A DNA stretch of 64,000 nt. Source: Proteiniphilum sp. X52. GTDB lineage: Bacteria > Bacteroidota > Bacteroidia > Bacteroidales > Dysgonomonadaceae. The position numbers and the translations under genes are program-made. The stretch spans positions 124,001-188,000 of the forward strand of contig NZ_RDSD01000003.1 of assembly GCF_003712195.1 (NCBI RefSeq). The letters run 5' to 3'. Below the pieces are notes generated by a model. That model had not been told where the DNA came from and ran no database searches. It saw only the letters and a program-made list of their open reading frames with translations. Below are positions 19,268 through 27,591 of this stretch, piece after piece. How positions within the stretch are numbered: the stretch's first letter is position 1; each line of letters starts with the position of its first letter.

Positions 19268-19525
19268 GATTTTAATGAGAAGGCCGCCATGTTGTTGTAT
19301 CTGGTAGTTAAAAACCACTCGTTCAGTGATGGGAATAAGCGGATTGCTGCTTTCCTTTTTCTTTGGTTCTTAGAAAATAATGGCATTCTCTACAAAGTTG
19401 ATGGTTCGAGACTGATAGAAAACAACACTCTTGTGGCATTAACTCTGATGACTGCCGAAAGCCGTACAGAGGAAAAGGATGTAATGGTTAAAGTGGTTGT
19501 GAATTTGATAAACAGGAATAACTAA
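19268..19525 (+). pseudogene. C-terminal remnant of a Fic/Doc-type protein
   Basis: The 85 codons open between stops encode FNEKAAMLLYLVVKNHSF followed by SDGNKRIAA. This carries the Fic/Doc active-site motif HxFxDGNKR, whose His drives AMP or phosphate transfer to a target protein. Intact proteins of this type have 200-330 residues, so everything before the last helix bundle is missing. An in-frame stop at 19262 and the inverted repeat lie just upstream. Translation from the ATG at 19289 would yield a 78-residue piece. I read it as a broken toxin-like gene. Confidence 0.7.
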
Positions 19526-19605
19526 GTTGATTATGTCTTAATATAGCGGTCGAAAATTCCGACCACAAAGAAAAATGGCGGGTGTTATTCACTCGCCATT
19601 TATTT

Positions 19606-20238
19606 TTATATGTCCTTTCTTGCAACAATAAACTTTTCAGGTAAGTTTGATAAATGGATACTTTCAATAATACTGAATCCAGTATCAGTTATTTCTTTCT
19701 CAATTTCATCTTCACCGAAAGCATACGTTTCCGGCATAATACGAAAGAATCTCAAAAATTTTACAAGCAAAGCTGATATAGAGTTCATTTCACCAAAACA
19801 GGGAACAGCAATTATTAATAGACCTTGAGGCTTAAGTAACTTATAAAACTGCTCAAATAAATCTTTTCTGTTTTCAACATATTGGAAAACGTTAAACGTC
19901 GTAATTACATTGAAAAAATCCTCATTAAACATTTTATTGAATGTCGTGATTTTAGCGAAAGTAACATTTTCAATATTTTGTTTTTCAACGTTTTTCTGCG
20001 CTCGTTTCAGCATTCCTTCGGATACGTCCACTCCATAGACCATATTTGCATTTTTTGCTATCCGAAGGGTTATTGTTCCCGTTCCGCATCCGAAATCAAG
20101 AACCGTATCATCAGGCATTATATGTATTCCGAATCTACTATTTAGACATTCAACTAAGGTAGAGTTCGCAGCGCTTTCGGCTTTGCTCCAACCGGAAACC
20201 CTATCCCAAAATTTATATGATTTTTCATTGGTTGACAT
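19606..20238 (-). CDS. SAM-dependent class I methyltransferase, target unknown
   Basis: The protein has the Rossmann-fold methyltransferase motif I VLDFGCGTGT (about residues 55-64) and the motif II acid in VYGVDVSEGML, followed by the VITTFNVFQYV and PQGLLIIAVP strands. The start was placed at MSTNEKSYKFW (20238); the upstream codons look non-family. It resembles small-molecule methyltransferases of the UbiE/Methyltransf_11-25 type, but the substrate cannot be told. Its composition is AT-richer than the surrounding core genes, and it sits in the accessory patch behind tRNA-Leu, so it was probably acquired by transfer. Confidence 0.8.
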   Translation of the reverse strand: MSTNEKSYKFWDRVSGWSKAESAANSTLVECLNSRFGIHIMPDDTVLDFGCGTGTITLRIAKNANMVYGVDVSEGMLKRAQKNVEKQNIENVTFAKITTFNKMFNEDFFNVITTFNVFQYVENRKDLFEQFYKLLKPQGLLIIAVPCFGEMNSISALLVKFLRFFRIMPETYAFGEDEIEKEITDTGFSIIESIHLSNLPEKFIVARKDI

Positions 20239-20399
20239 ATGCACCCATCTATATTTTATTACCAATACAAAGGTAGTGGTTTTACAACTATGTAAATTTG
20301 AACTGAAATAATTATTTTCTATCTTATAATTGCTTTTTATGTGAACACAAAAATGATAGGAGACAAGAAAACATCAAGCCCAAGCCCTGACGGGTTTCT

Positions 20400-20441
20400 T
20401 CAAAATTTACTCTTTTCTGCAAGAAAAGGAAGAAATTTTGA
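20400..20441. repeat. Imperfect inverted repeat in accessory gap
   Basis: TCAAAATTT (20400-20408) pairs with AAATTTTGA (20433-20441), and the inner TCTTTTCT pairs with AGAAAAG plus an extra base. The structure lies in the 282-base gap between the methyltransferase gene and the HTH fragment, where no credible gene was seen. Confidence 0.45.
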
Positions 20442-20520
20442 GAAAGGCTTACCTTATTTCTTATCTCCTATCGAAGAGTGGTTTATCAGAAAAAAAGGAA
20501 AAAATATTCAAGGTTGGATA

Positions 20521-20668
20521 TTATTTCCAGACATCCCGATAACCCTCATCCAGCAGTTTTTGTAAATCCGACTTCCGGTAAAGGATTTTCCCGCCCAGCT
20601 TATAATAGGGAATTCTCCCTTCGTTCCGGTAATCCTGAAGGACACGACGGCTAAGCTTCAGCTGTAAT
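20521..20668 (-). pseudogene. C-terminal fragment of an excisionase-like HTH protein, cut by an IS element
   Basis: The C-terminal 47 or so residues (LKLSRRVLQDYRNEGRI then PYYKLGGKILYRKSDLQKL) match the helix-turn-helix 17/MerR-like domain of small DNA-binding proteins from Bacteroidota mobile elements. Upstream of about 20668 the frame runs into the terminal repeats of the IS21-type element and loses similarity. The N-terminal half is absent, so the gene was split by the insertion and the other half was later lost. Confidence 0.7.
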
Positions 20669-20795
20669 AGGTAACTTTGTTTGTACAATTTTTGGCAAAG
20701 GTAAATGGACATTTTTTGGTAAAGTAAAATGTACATCCTGGCCGGAGAATACAAAGGCATCCATAACTTTGTAAATCACTACAAATACAAATGCT

Positions 20796-21996
20796 ATGGA
20801 TGCTCAAGGACTCACGAGTTCACAAAGGAAACTCATAATGTGGTACAAAGTTAAAGAATTAAAATCAAAAGGACTACACTGTGTGCGGATTGCCCATGAG
20901 TTGGGTCTGCACCGGCACACTGTTGAGAAGTACGTCAGGATGACGCTGGAGGAGTTCCAGGCCAGCCAGGCGTATGAGCGGGACTTCAAGCACAAGCTGG
21001 ACATCTTCGAGGAAGAAGTTAAGAAAAAGCTGATAAAGGCACCATACCTGTCATGCCGTCAGGTCCACGACCATCTTCGCGAGGGTCATGCTGACTTTCC
21101 TGAAGTGAGTGAGAAGACAGTATTCAACTTCGTCATGCGCATCCGGGCACTTCCAATGTGTGTTCTGCGGGAAAAGCGATCCGCAGTCGAAAGGGAAGGT
21201 TGAAGATGTGGTGAAATATATCAAGTACGGGTTCCTTCGCGGCAGGGAGTTCACCAACATCGAGATGCTGAACGAGTCCGCGCTTCGCTGGCTTGCAAGG
21301 ACAGCCAACGGCCTGCCTCACAGTACCACAAAACGCATTCCCGCTGAAGCCTTCAAGGAGGAGCAGCCATACCTTGCCCCATACACGGACACACCCGTGC
21401 ATCCACAGGATGGGATGAAGGAATACCTGGTACGAAAGGATAACACCATCAACTTCCACAGCCACTTCCACAATGTTCCCACAGGCACGTTCAACGGTGA
21501 TGGCACCTTCGTTTGGGTTTGTGTAAAAGAGGGGCACGTCGAAATCCACAGCAATGAAACCGGCAAGATGCTTTGCCGCCACCAAGTGGCTCGGATACCT
21601 GGCCAAGCCATCCTGGATGAAACCATACAGCGTCCCAAACTACCCGGTAGGAAGGAACTTGAGAACTACATCCTGTCGTATCTGGAAGGCAATGCCCTGG
21701 AGGCCATGTGGCTCAAGAATCTTTATGATACCAATCCCGGATACTACAGGGCAAATATAACCCGCGTCAATACGGAGTTGGAATCCTTCCTTCCGGAGCA
21801 CCTCATCAAAGGCTTCGAGGTGTGTCTGGACAAGGGAGACTACAATGCAAACGACCTCATCAACTACTGTGAGCGGCACTTTGGCCGTAATCCCAGGGGG
21901 CCACGGGAACCCAGCCTGACAGAACTCCTGCCGGAATCGCTCCAGCAAATGCCCCGGAGATCTAACATCAATGACTATAAATCCATCTTTGCATGA
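20796..21996 (+). pseudogene. istA: IstA transposase of IS21 family, catalytic core deleted
   Basis: The first part (20796 to about 21147) encodes the N-terminal helix-turn-helix region (VKELKSKGLHCVRIAHELGL). The second part, in another frame, resumes at HFQCVFCGKSDPQSKGKVED and continues through the C-terminal domain to 21996. The second part contains the region of the third catalytic acid (KGKVEDVVKY). The roughly 100 residues between, which should carry the two catalytic Asp residues, are missing. A deletion at about 21147 explains both the frame change and the loss, so no active transposase can be made. Confidence 0.85.
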
Positions 21997-22418
21997 ACAC
22001 CGACAATATAAGGAAATGCTGCGCGCGGCTGCGTCTGTCCTATATCCCCAACAATCTGGGCCAACTTATCGTTGATGCCCGGAACAGTAAACCCACTTAT
22101 GAGGACTTCCTTGAAAACGTGCTCCGCGAGGAAACCAAGACCAGAGAGTACAAAGCGTATCTGAACCGTCTTAAACAGGCCAAGCTGCCTCCAAAGTACG
22201 ACTTGGACGAGTATGACTTCAGCCACTCCACAGGTGTGTCCGAAAGGCAACTTCGTGAACTGCGTCAGCTTGCCTGGCTCAATCAGGCATACAACCTGAT
22301 CCTGATGGGACCGTCTGGAACAGGTAAAACATTCATTGCCTCCGGGCTCATCTACGATGCGCTCAAGGCCGGAAAGAAGGCCTATATGATATCCATGGAG
22401 GATATCTCACATGCCTGA
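21993..22418 (+). pseudogene. istB: IstB helper ATPase of IS21 family, C-terminally truncated
   Basis: IstB is an AAA+ ATPase that activates IstA. The N-terminal domain and the Walker A motif GPSGTGKTF are intact, and the frame ends soon after MISMEDIS at 141 residues, against about 250 in complete proteins. Its ATG overlaps the istA stop. The break falls at about 22405, only a few bases before the stop codon of the convergent lipoprotein gene. Confidence 0.85.
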
Positions 22419-22421
22419 GAA

Positions 22422-23300
22422 CTAAAGAGACTGTTTATAAAAGTCCTGGAGCAATTGATACGCCCTGAGTGAACTGTCTGTGTTCAGATAGTTGTTCCGT
22501 ATCTTTTTATATTCTTCCAGTACTTTCCCTGATCGGTAATAGACGGTGGAATCTACGTCTATTGTAGGTGTATGGCTTTCCGGATAGGCATATGTAAAAG
22601 ACCCTGCTTCTCTTGCATATACCGGTATCTGGAAAAATTTCCTCGGCAGGGTCTTCTTTGTCTTGGAAGATTCCAACGCAGCTTCAACAAAGAAATCGAC
22701 AGCATAATCGGGATACCCGAACAAATAGCCGTATCCTCTGTATCGCTCATAGCGGTCTGCATTTTCAATCGTACTGACCACGACCGCCGGGTCTGCCCCG
22801 GGAACCAGACCGAACTGTCCGAAAAATTCTTCCTTTGCCTGTAGAAGACTATCCAGCGAACTCATCCTGACAACGCTTAACTGTATCATCCGAATACTGT
22901 CCTGTACAGATTTATAGGGTATCAGCACAAATTTCAGATCCGGGAAATCAAGTCGGTTCACCGCTTGTTGGACGGCATATAACCGGTCTAAATAGGTTCC
23001 TTGCTTCTCGCGATCGACAATGTTGGCGCTCGTTTGTTTTAAACTGTCGGTGTTGGCCAATGGAAAACGATAGAGTTTCACCGAACTCATGGGTTTGATA
23101 TTGCCCAACAGGGTGTAGATCGCTTCATAATCAAGGGCATATTGCAGGATGGAATCGATGAGCTGTTGTTCCTGAAAGCCAATAATGGAACCCCCAATAC
23201 CGATCTGGTACACCGGTGTCACTTGTTGCTTGCTTTTACAGGACAGAGCAATAAACAAAAGGAATAAAAACGCTAAATGGCTGTATCTTTTCATTTGCAC
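22422..23300 (-). CDS. Hypothetical lipoprotein downstream of feoAB
   Basis: This 292-residue protein has a signal peptide with lipobox ALSC (Cys21) and no family that I recognise. The mature part is mixed alpha/beta without further membrane segments, and it has a GYGYLFGYPDYAVDFFVEAA stretch near residue 190. It is 50 bases downstream of the Cys-rich FeoB partner on the same strand and may be the last gene of that operon. The IS21 remnant abuts its 3' end but leaves it intact. Confidence 0.6.
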   Translation of the reverse strand: MQMKRYSHLAFLFLLFIALSCKSKQQVTPVYQIGIGGSIIGFQEQQLIDSILQYALDYEAIYTLLGNIKPMSSVKLYRFPLANTDSLKQTSANIVDREKQGTYLDRLYAVQQAVNRLDFPDLKFVLIPYKSVQDSIRMIQLSVVRMSSLDSLLQAKEEFFGQFGLVPGADPAVVVSTIENADRYERYRGYGYLFGYPDYAVDFFVEAALESSKTKKTLPRKFFQIPVYAREAGSFTYAYPESHTPTIDVDSTVYYRSGKVLEEYKKIRNNYLNTDSSLRAYQLLQDFYKQSL

Positions 23301-23350
23301 CTATTATTTATGTGAAATCTGTTGATCGATTCGTTTCTTTAGGATCCTTG

Positions 23351-23515
23351 TTATCGATCAAGATGACGGGCCTGTTCTCTTTGTATATCGCATCCCGTGC
23401 AGCCGCCACAGATGGAGTGGTCTCTTCCGGTGAAAAAGAAACGATAGATTGCCCGGATGAGGATGGCCCCTACAATGATACCGATGATGATAACGATGAA
23501 AAGTTGTATATCCAT
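23351..23515 (-). CDS. FeoB-associated Cys-rich membrane protein
   Basis: This 54-residue reading frame encodes one N-terminal membrane helix (FIVIIIGIIVGAILIRAIY) followed by a cytoplasmic-type tail with the cysteine cluster ICGGCTGCD. Small proteins of this layout lie directly behind feoB in many Bacteroidota and other anaerobes and are named FeoB-associated Cys-rich membrane proteins. The cysteines may handle Fe(II) or report redox state at the transporter. It starts 48 bases after the feoAB stop on the same strand, and the start codon is the first ATG in frame. Confidence 0.85.
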   Translation of the reverse strand: MDIQLFIVIIIGIIVGAILIRAIYRFFFTGRDHSICGGCTGCDIQREQARHLDR

Positions 23516-23562
23516 GCCTTTTAAACAGTATTATAACAGGAAAAGTTTATATATATACCCTA

Positions 23563-26079
23563 TTAAATCAACAGGTTTCCTATCTGGTATACCAGGAATG
23601 CGGTAAACCAGGCGAGGCCTGTGGAGTAAAGTACACTGAATAGCGCCCATCTCCATGAATGCGACTCTTCTTTGATGGCTATTATTGAGGCAATGCAGGG
23701 GAAGTAAATCAATACAAAGAGCAAAAAGCCGGCTACCACAAGAGGGGTGAAGATGGGCGATCCGTCGGCATAAGCCTCTGCCTTTAACCGGTGCTGCAAC
23801 GATTGCTGGTCTTCACCGTCACCGGTGTATAGGACGCCCATGGTGGAGATGACGATCTCCTTGGCCGCCATCCCCGAGAGCAGGCTCACTGATATTTTCC
23901 AGTCGAATCCGAGGGGGCGCATCGCGGGTTCAATGAACTTTCCGATATTGCCGATATAGGAATTCTCCTGGTGAGTTGTAATGCGGTGATGTTCTATCTC
24001 TGTTGTCTTCTCCTCCCTCTCCTCGTCGCTTATTTCACTCCGAAGGTATTGCGCGTCGACCATGGCGATCTCACTGTCGAAGGCGGCATCTCTCTCCGCA
24101 TTCTGGGGGAAATATCCTAAGAACCAGATCACGATGGAGGCGATCAGGATCGGGCCTCCCATTTTCCGCAGGTATTGGCTCGACCGGTCCCACATATGGG
24201 TGATGATCGATTTGGTGGTCGGCATCCGGTAAGGAGGCAGTTCCATCACGAACGGTGTTTCCTCTTCCTTAAAGGCTGTCTTCCGAAGTATTCTTGCCGT
24301 GAGCGCGGCAATGAGAATACCAAAAGCGTATAATCCAGACATCACCAGCCCCCCGTATTTAGGTACGAAAGCACTCACGAAGAGAATATAAACAGGTAAC
24401 CGGGCGCTGCAAGACATAAACGGCACAATGAACATGGTGATCATACGGCTGCTCCTGCTTTCGATGGTGCGTGTGGCCATAATGGCCGGGACGTTACAAC
24501 CGAAGCCCATGATGAGGGGGATGAACGATTTCCCATGCAGGCCGATCTTGTGCATCAGTTTGTCCATGATGAAAGCGGCGCGTGCCATATAGCCGGAGTC
24601 TTCCATGAAGGCGATGAAAAGGTACAATATCACAATATTGGGGAGGAAGACGATGACGCCTCCCACACCTCCGATGATGCCATCCACGATCAGCGCTTTC
24701 AAGGGACCCTCCTGCATGTTACCCCTGACGAGATTTCCCAGTTGTTCGACCAACCACTCGATCCATTCCATTGGGTAATTGCCCAGACGGAAAGTGGCTT
24801 CGAACATGATCCATAAAAACAGGAAAAAGAGGGGGAACCCGATGTATTTATGGGTTGCCAGGGCGTCCAGTAATTTGGTTTTTTCGGAGAACTGGGTCTT
24901 TTCCGTAAGCGTCTCTTTGAGTCCGCCGGCGATAAAACCGTACCGGGCATTGGTGAAGGCAGACTCCGGATCTTCCCGGAGTAACCGTTCAATGTAGATC
25001 CGCTCTTTATCCCTGCGGGAGAAGATCTGTTCCTGTTGGGGCAAGGTGCGGACATGCTTCTCCACATCCCTGTCGCCTTCAAGCAATTTGACACAGATAT
25101 ACCGTAATGGCATATTCCATCCCGCATACAGTGTGGGTTCCACATTTTTGAACTCCCGCTCCATGATGGCGATGGATTTCTCCAACACCCGTCCATAGGG
25201 GATCTGCACATAATCGAACTCCTCTTGTTTGTAGATATCGATTACTTTTTCGAGTAATTGGGGGATACCCTCACCCCTTTTGCCTATGGTGGGTACCATA
25301 GGGATATTGATCAATGATCCGAAGGTCTCGTAATCGAATGTGCGGCCGCTCTCTTCCAGTTCGTCGTACATGTTCAGGGCGATCACCACCGGCACTTTCA
25401 GGTCGATCAGTTCCGTGGTGAGATAGAGGTTTCGCTCCGCCGCCGATGCCGATACCACGTTCACAATCACATCGGGTTTTTCATCCAGTATATGTTTCCG
25501 GACGAATAATTCTTCCGGGGTATATGCTGTGAGGGAGTAAGTGCCGGGAAGGTCTATCAGTGTGAACTCATAGCCATTGTGGCGTAAGGTGCCCTCTTTC
25601 GAGTCGACCGTCACACCACTGTAATTACCCACATGCTCGTGCGCGCCGGAAGCCAGATTGAAAATGGTGGTTTTTCCCGAATTGGGATTTCCCAGGAGTG
25701 CGACTCTTATTCTCTTATCGGGATGATTTCCTCCATTTCTATGATGATGTGTCCGCGGTTCCGATCCACTGTCGCGACTGGCCTGTGCGTTTTGCCGCAC
25801 TTGCTCTTCAGTTATGGGATCCTCCTTATAAGGGGCGTCATTGGGGACATCTCCTGCCAGCATCGATATTTCAATCATTACCGCCTCGCTCCTGCGTAGC
25901 GATACCTCGTATTCCATGATCTCATATTTGATGGGATCTTTTAATGGAGCGTTCAGTATCGATTTGACTTCCTCTCCGCGTATGAACCCCATTTCGAGGA
26001 TACGTTTCCTGAAAGCCCCGTTACCATTTACTTTTACGATGTACGCTTTTTGTCCCGTTTGTAATTCTGAAAGGCGCAT
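23563..26079 (-). CDS. feoB: Ferrous iron transporter, FeoA-FeoB fusion
   Basis: This is the inner-membrane Fe(II) importer. Residues 1-72 form an SH3-like FeoA domain fused to FeoB, a fusion typical of Bacteroides and Porphyromonas. A charged linker (about 80-122) leads to the GTP-binding domain, with G1 GNPNSGKTT (130-138), the G3 motif DLPGTYS, and the G4 motif ALNMYDE. The membrane part has two Gate domains (GFGCNVPAIMATRTI and SGMAAKEIVISTMGVLY) with the paired Cys/Ala-rich helices of FeoB. Length (838) fits the fused form. It is followed by its Cys-rich partner. Confidence 0.96.
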   Translation of the reverse strand: MRLSELQTGQKAYIVKVNGNGAFRKRILEMGFIRGEEVKSILNAPLKDPIKYEIMEYEVSLRRSEAVMIEISMLAGDVPNDAPYKEDPITEEQVRQNAQASRDSGSEPRTHHHRNGGNHPDKRIRVALLGNPNSGKTTIFNLASGAHEHVGNYSGVTVDSKEGTLRHNGYEFTLIDLPGTYSLTAYTPEELFVRKHILDEKPDVIVNVVSASAAERNLYLTTELIDLKVPVVIALNMYDELEESGRTFDYETFGSLINIPMVPTIGKRGEGIPQLLEKVIDIYKQEEFDYVQIPYGRVLEKSIAIMEREFKNVEPTLYAGWNMPLRYICVKLLEGDRDVEKHVRTLPQQEQIFSRRDKERIYIERLLREDPESAFTNARYGFIAGGLKETLTEKTQFSEKTKLLDALATHKYIGFPLFFLFLWIMFEATFRLGNYPMEWIEWLVEQLGNLVRGNMQEGPLKALIVDGIIGGVGGVIVFLPNIVILYLFIAFMEDSGYMARAAFIMDKLMHKIGLHGKSFIPLIMGFGCNVPAIMATRTIESRSSRMITMFIVPFMSCSARLPVYILFVSAFVPKYGGLVMSGLYAFGILIAALTARILRKTAFKEEETPFVMELPPYRMPTTKSIITHMWDRSSQYLRKMGGPILIASIVIWFLGYFPQNAERDAAFDSEIAMVDAQYLRSEISDEEREEKTTEIEHHRITTHQENSYIGNIGKFIEPAMRPLGFDWKISVSLLSGMAAKEIVISTMGVLYTGDGEDQQSLQHRLKAEAYADGSPIFTPLVVAGFLLFVLIYFPCIASIIAIKEESHSWRWALFSVLYSTGLAWFTAFLVYQIGNLLI

Positions 26080-26181
26080 GAATGATTGATTTTTCTTATT
26101 TCGCCATGCAAAGATAACTTTTTTTGCCTTGATTATTTATATTGTTTCTAAATAATGGGGTCTTTGAGGCTTTCAGCCTTC

Positions 26182-26736
26182 TTATCCTGCCAGCAATATA
26201 TATAAGACAGGAATAAGCAGGCCGATAATCAGATACCATTTCCCTCTTTTCGTGATGCCATGTTTCCCCTTTACCATAAACAGCCCTGATACGGCCAGAA
26301 AGATCACTGATCCGGCGAACATGTCGGCCATGGGCGACCACCCCTTGACGCGGTTATAATGGAGCCGGTTCACCCAGTAGGCAAAGGGTTTTCTTCTGCT
26401 TGTCTGATATTGGACCACACCACTCTGTGGATCATACTCCCCGATACCGCCCTGCAGCATTAACCGGTATTTTCCCGCGGTTTCGCCGATAGTGTTCAGT
26501 CCGGGCCTGCCGGCTTCGGATTGCCATGCTTGTTTGAACTCTTCCCGTGTCAACCCTGGGGCAAAAGTCAAGCTAGTCTCCTCTACTTTATAGGAAGGAT
26601 CTTTGCCGTTCATATGATTGAGCAAAATACCGGAAATCCCGTAAACAAGGGATAGGCCCACCATCACGAACCCGATGTCGCGATGGAGGATTCGTATCCA
26701 TTTTCTTATTTTTGGACTAATTGTGAACTTCTTCAT
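26182..26736 (-). CDS. PepSY-associated inner-membrane protein
   Basis: The protein starts RKWIRILHRDIGFVMVGLS, the histidine-bearing first helix of PepSY-associated TM proteins, followed by a periplasmic domain (about 45-125) and two more membrane helices near the C-terminus (about 138-183). Related proteins are found with iron uptake and reductase genes, and some act as ferric-siderophore or haem-linked reductases. Its start codon overlaps the end of the upstream lipoprotein gene by 20 bases and feoAB follows, so a role in iron or redox handling is likely but unproven. Confidence 0.75.
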   Translation of the reverse strand: MKKFTISPKIRKWIRILHRDIGFVMVGLSLVYGISGILLNHMNGKDPSYKVEETSLTFAPGLTREEFKQAWQSEAGRPGLNTIGETAGKYRLMLQGGIGEYDPQSGVVQYQTSRRKPFAYWVNRLHYNRVKGWSPMADMFAGSVIFLAVSGLFMVKGKHGITKRGKWYLIIGLLIPVLYILLAG

Positions 26737-27262
26737 AGTTCAATCCGTCGATATAATATATCGAGTAGTAATCTTTTCCGTGGGCCTTCATCCAATCCTT
26801 CATCTCGTTGATATTGGCCAACTCTGCCTCGCAAGTTTCAGCAGAGGCCTCTTGTTTCGTCAGTTTTTCGTTGACACTGCTTTCCATATCTGCTATTTCA
26901 GCTTCGGTGAGTCGTCTTTCCCGCAATATGCCATTTACTTGCAATTGGGAGCCTTCCAGTTCCCGGTTGAAACCTCCTATTTCTCCCTTGGCTTCCACCC
27001 GGATGGAATGTTTTTGTCCTTCTCCGGTCAGAAAACAACGTTTACCTGAATGCTTACAAGTATGGGTCACATACCCTTTGATCGCCACCGGTTCGTCTAT
27101 CAATGATTCGGCTACGGCGTAAAGGGAGTCGGCATCGTAGACAATCGCTCCGGTTTCCGTCACGGTCTCTTTACTTTCATTGCTCTTTTGTGTTTGTCCC
27201 GCATTGTTACAGGAAGCGGCAAAGAAGGCAAATGCCACTAAAATAAAATCTAACTGCCTCAT
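26717..27262 (-). CDS. Lipoprotein with OB-like domain and a Cys/His motif
   Basis: This 181-residue protein has a lipobox AASC (Cys18). The mature part (about 45-120) looks like a small OB-type beta-barrel (EPVAIKGYVTHTC to LQVNGILRERRL) carrying CKHSGKRC (Cys69, His71, Cys76), which could bind a metal or form a disulfide. A helical charged tail follows. It is the first gene of the apparent operon with the PepSY protein and feoAB. I know no named family. Confidence 0.6.
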   Translation of the reverse strand: MRQLDFILVAFAFFAASCNNAGQTQKSNESKETVTETGAIVYDADSLYAVAESLIDEPVAIKGYVTHTCKHSGKRCFLTGEGQKHSIRVEAKGEIGGFNRELEGSQLQVNGILRERRLTEAEIADMESSVNEKLTKQEASAETCEAELANINEMKDWMKAHGKDYYSIYYIDGLNYEEVHN

Positions 27263-27591
27263 ACGATTATTCTATTATGATTAAAACTGCAAATTTACAG
27301 CTTTTTGTTATTTTTAATTAGATATGGCGATTTAGAAACTTCAAAATAACAATTTTTTTCCTTATGAAACCATCCCTTAAAATGAGTATATTTATGTGAT
27401 GATATAGCATGAAATGGTAGTGGTTTTTCAATACCGTCTTTTCTTTATATTTTTGCAGACAGTGGTGGATTTATTTATTTTTCCGGTTGCCGAATTGGGA
27501 AAAGAGGAAAGATGCTGGTTGTGAGTGTGTGGAGGGCGAAGGATTTGGAAAGGGTGAGAAAATTTATATAAATATATTACATGCATGCTTT
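27263..27591. promoter_or_regulatory. Gene-free region holding the divergent fumC promoter
   Basis: The 329-base AT-rich gap lies between the minus-strand lipoprotein gene and fumC. A clear -7 box TATTTTTG is at 27448-27455 on the plus strand. Between it and the fumC start there is an about 137-base leader in which the frame upstream of the chosen ATG is open but unlike fumarase. Confidence 0.55.

Larger units (their letters stand above)
20664..22418 (+). mobile_element. IS21-family element, internally deleted and 3'-truncated
   Basis: The left end carries two tandem copies of an approximately 24-base motif (TGTACAATTTTTGGCAAAGG near 20682 and TGGACATTTTTTGGTAAAG near 20706), the kind of multiple terminal repeat seen in IS21 ends. 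istA and istB overlap by 4 bases, as usual. istA lacks its central catalytic part and istB stops after about 140 residues, with no right end visible. The element is therefore dead. The exact left boundary is uncertain by a few bases. Confidence 0.85.

Noticed and set aside
20341-20565. 74-codon plus-strand frame in the accessory gap
   Set aside because: It contains the imperfect inverted repeat at 20400-20441, overlaps the HTH fragment on the other strand, and has no recognisable domain.
20796-21996. Programmed frameshift in istA
   Set aside because: IS21 istA is normally one frame, and about 100 residues including the catalytic acids are missing, so a deletion explains the frame change better.
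27487-27591. N-terminal extension of fumC by 35 residues
   Set aside because: The extra residues are unlike any class II fumarase, which start at MNYRIEKDT-type sequence.
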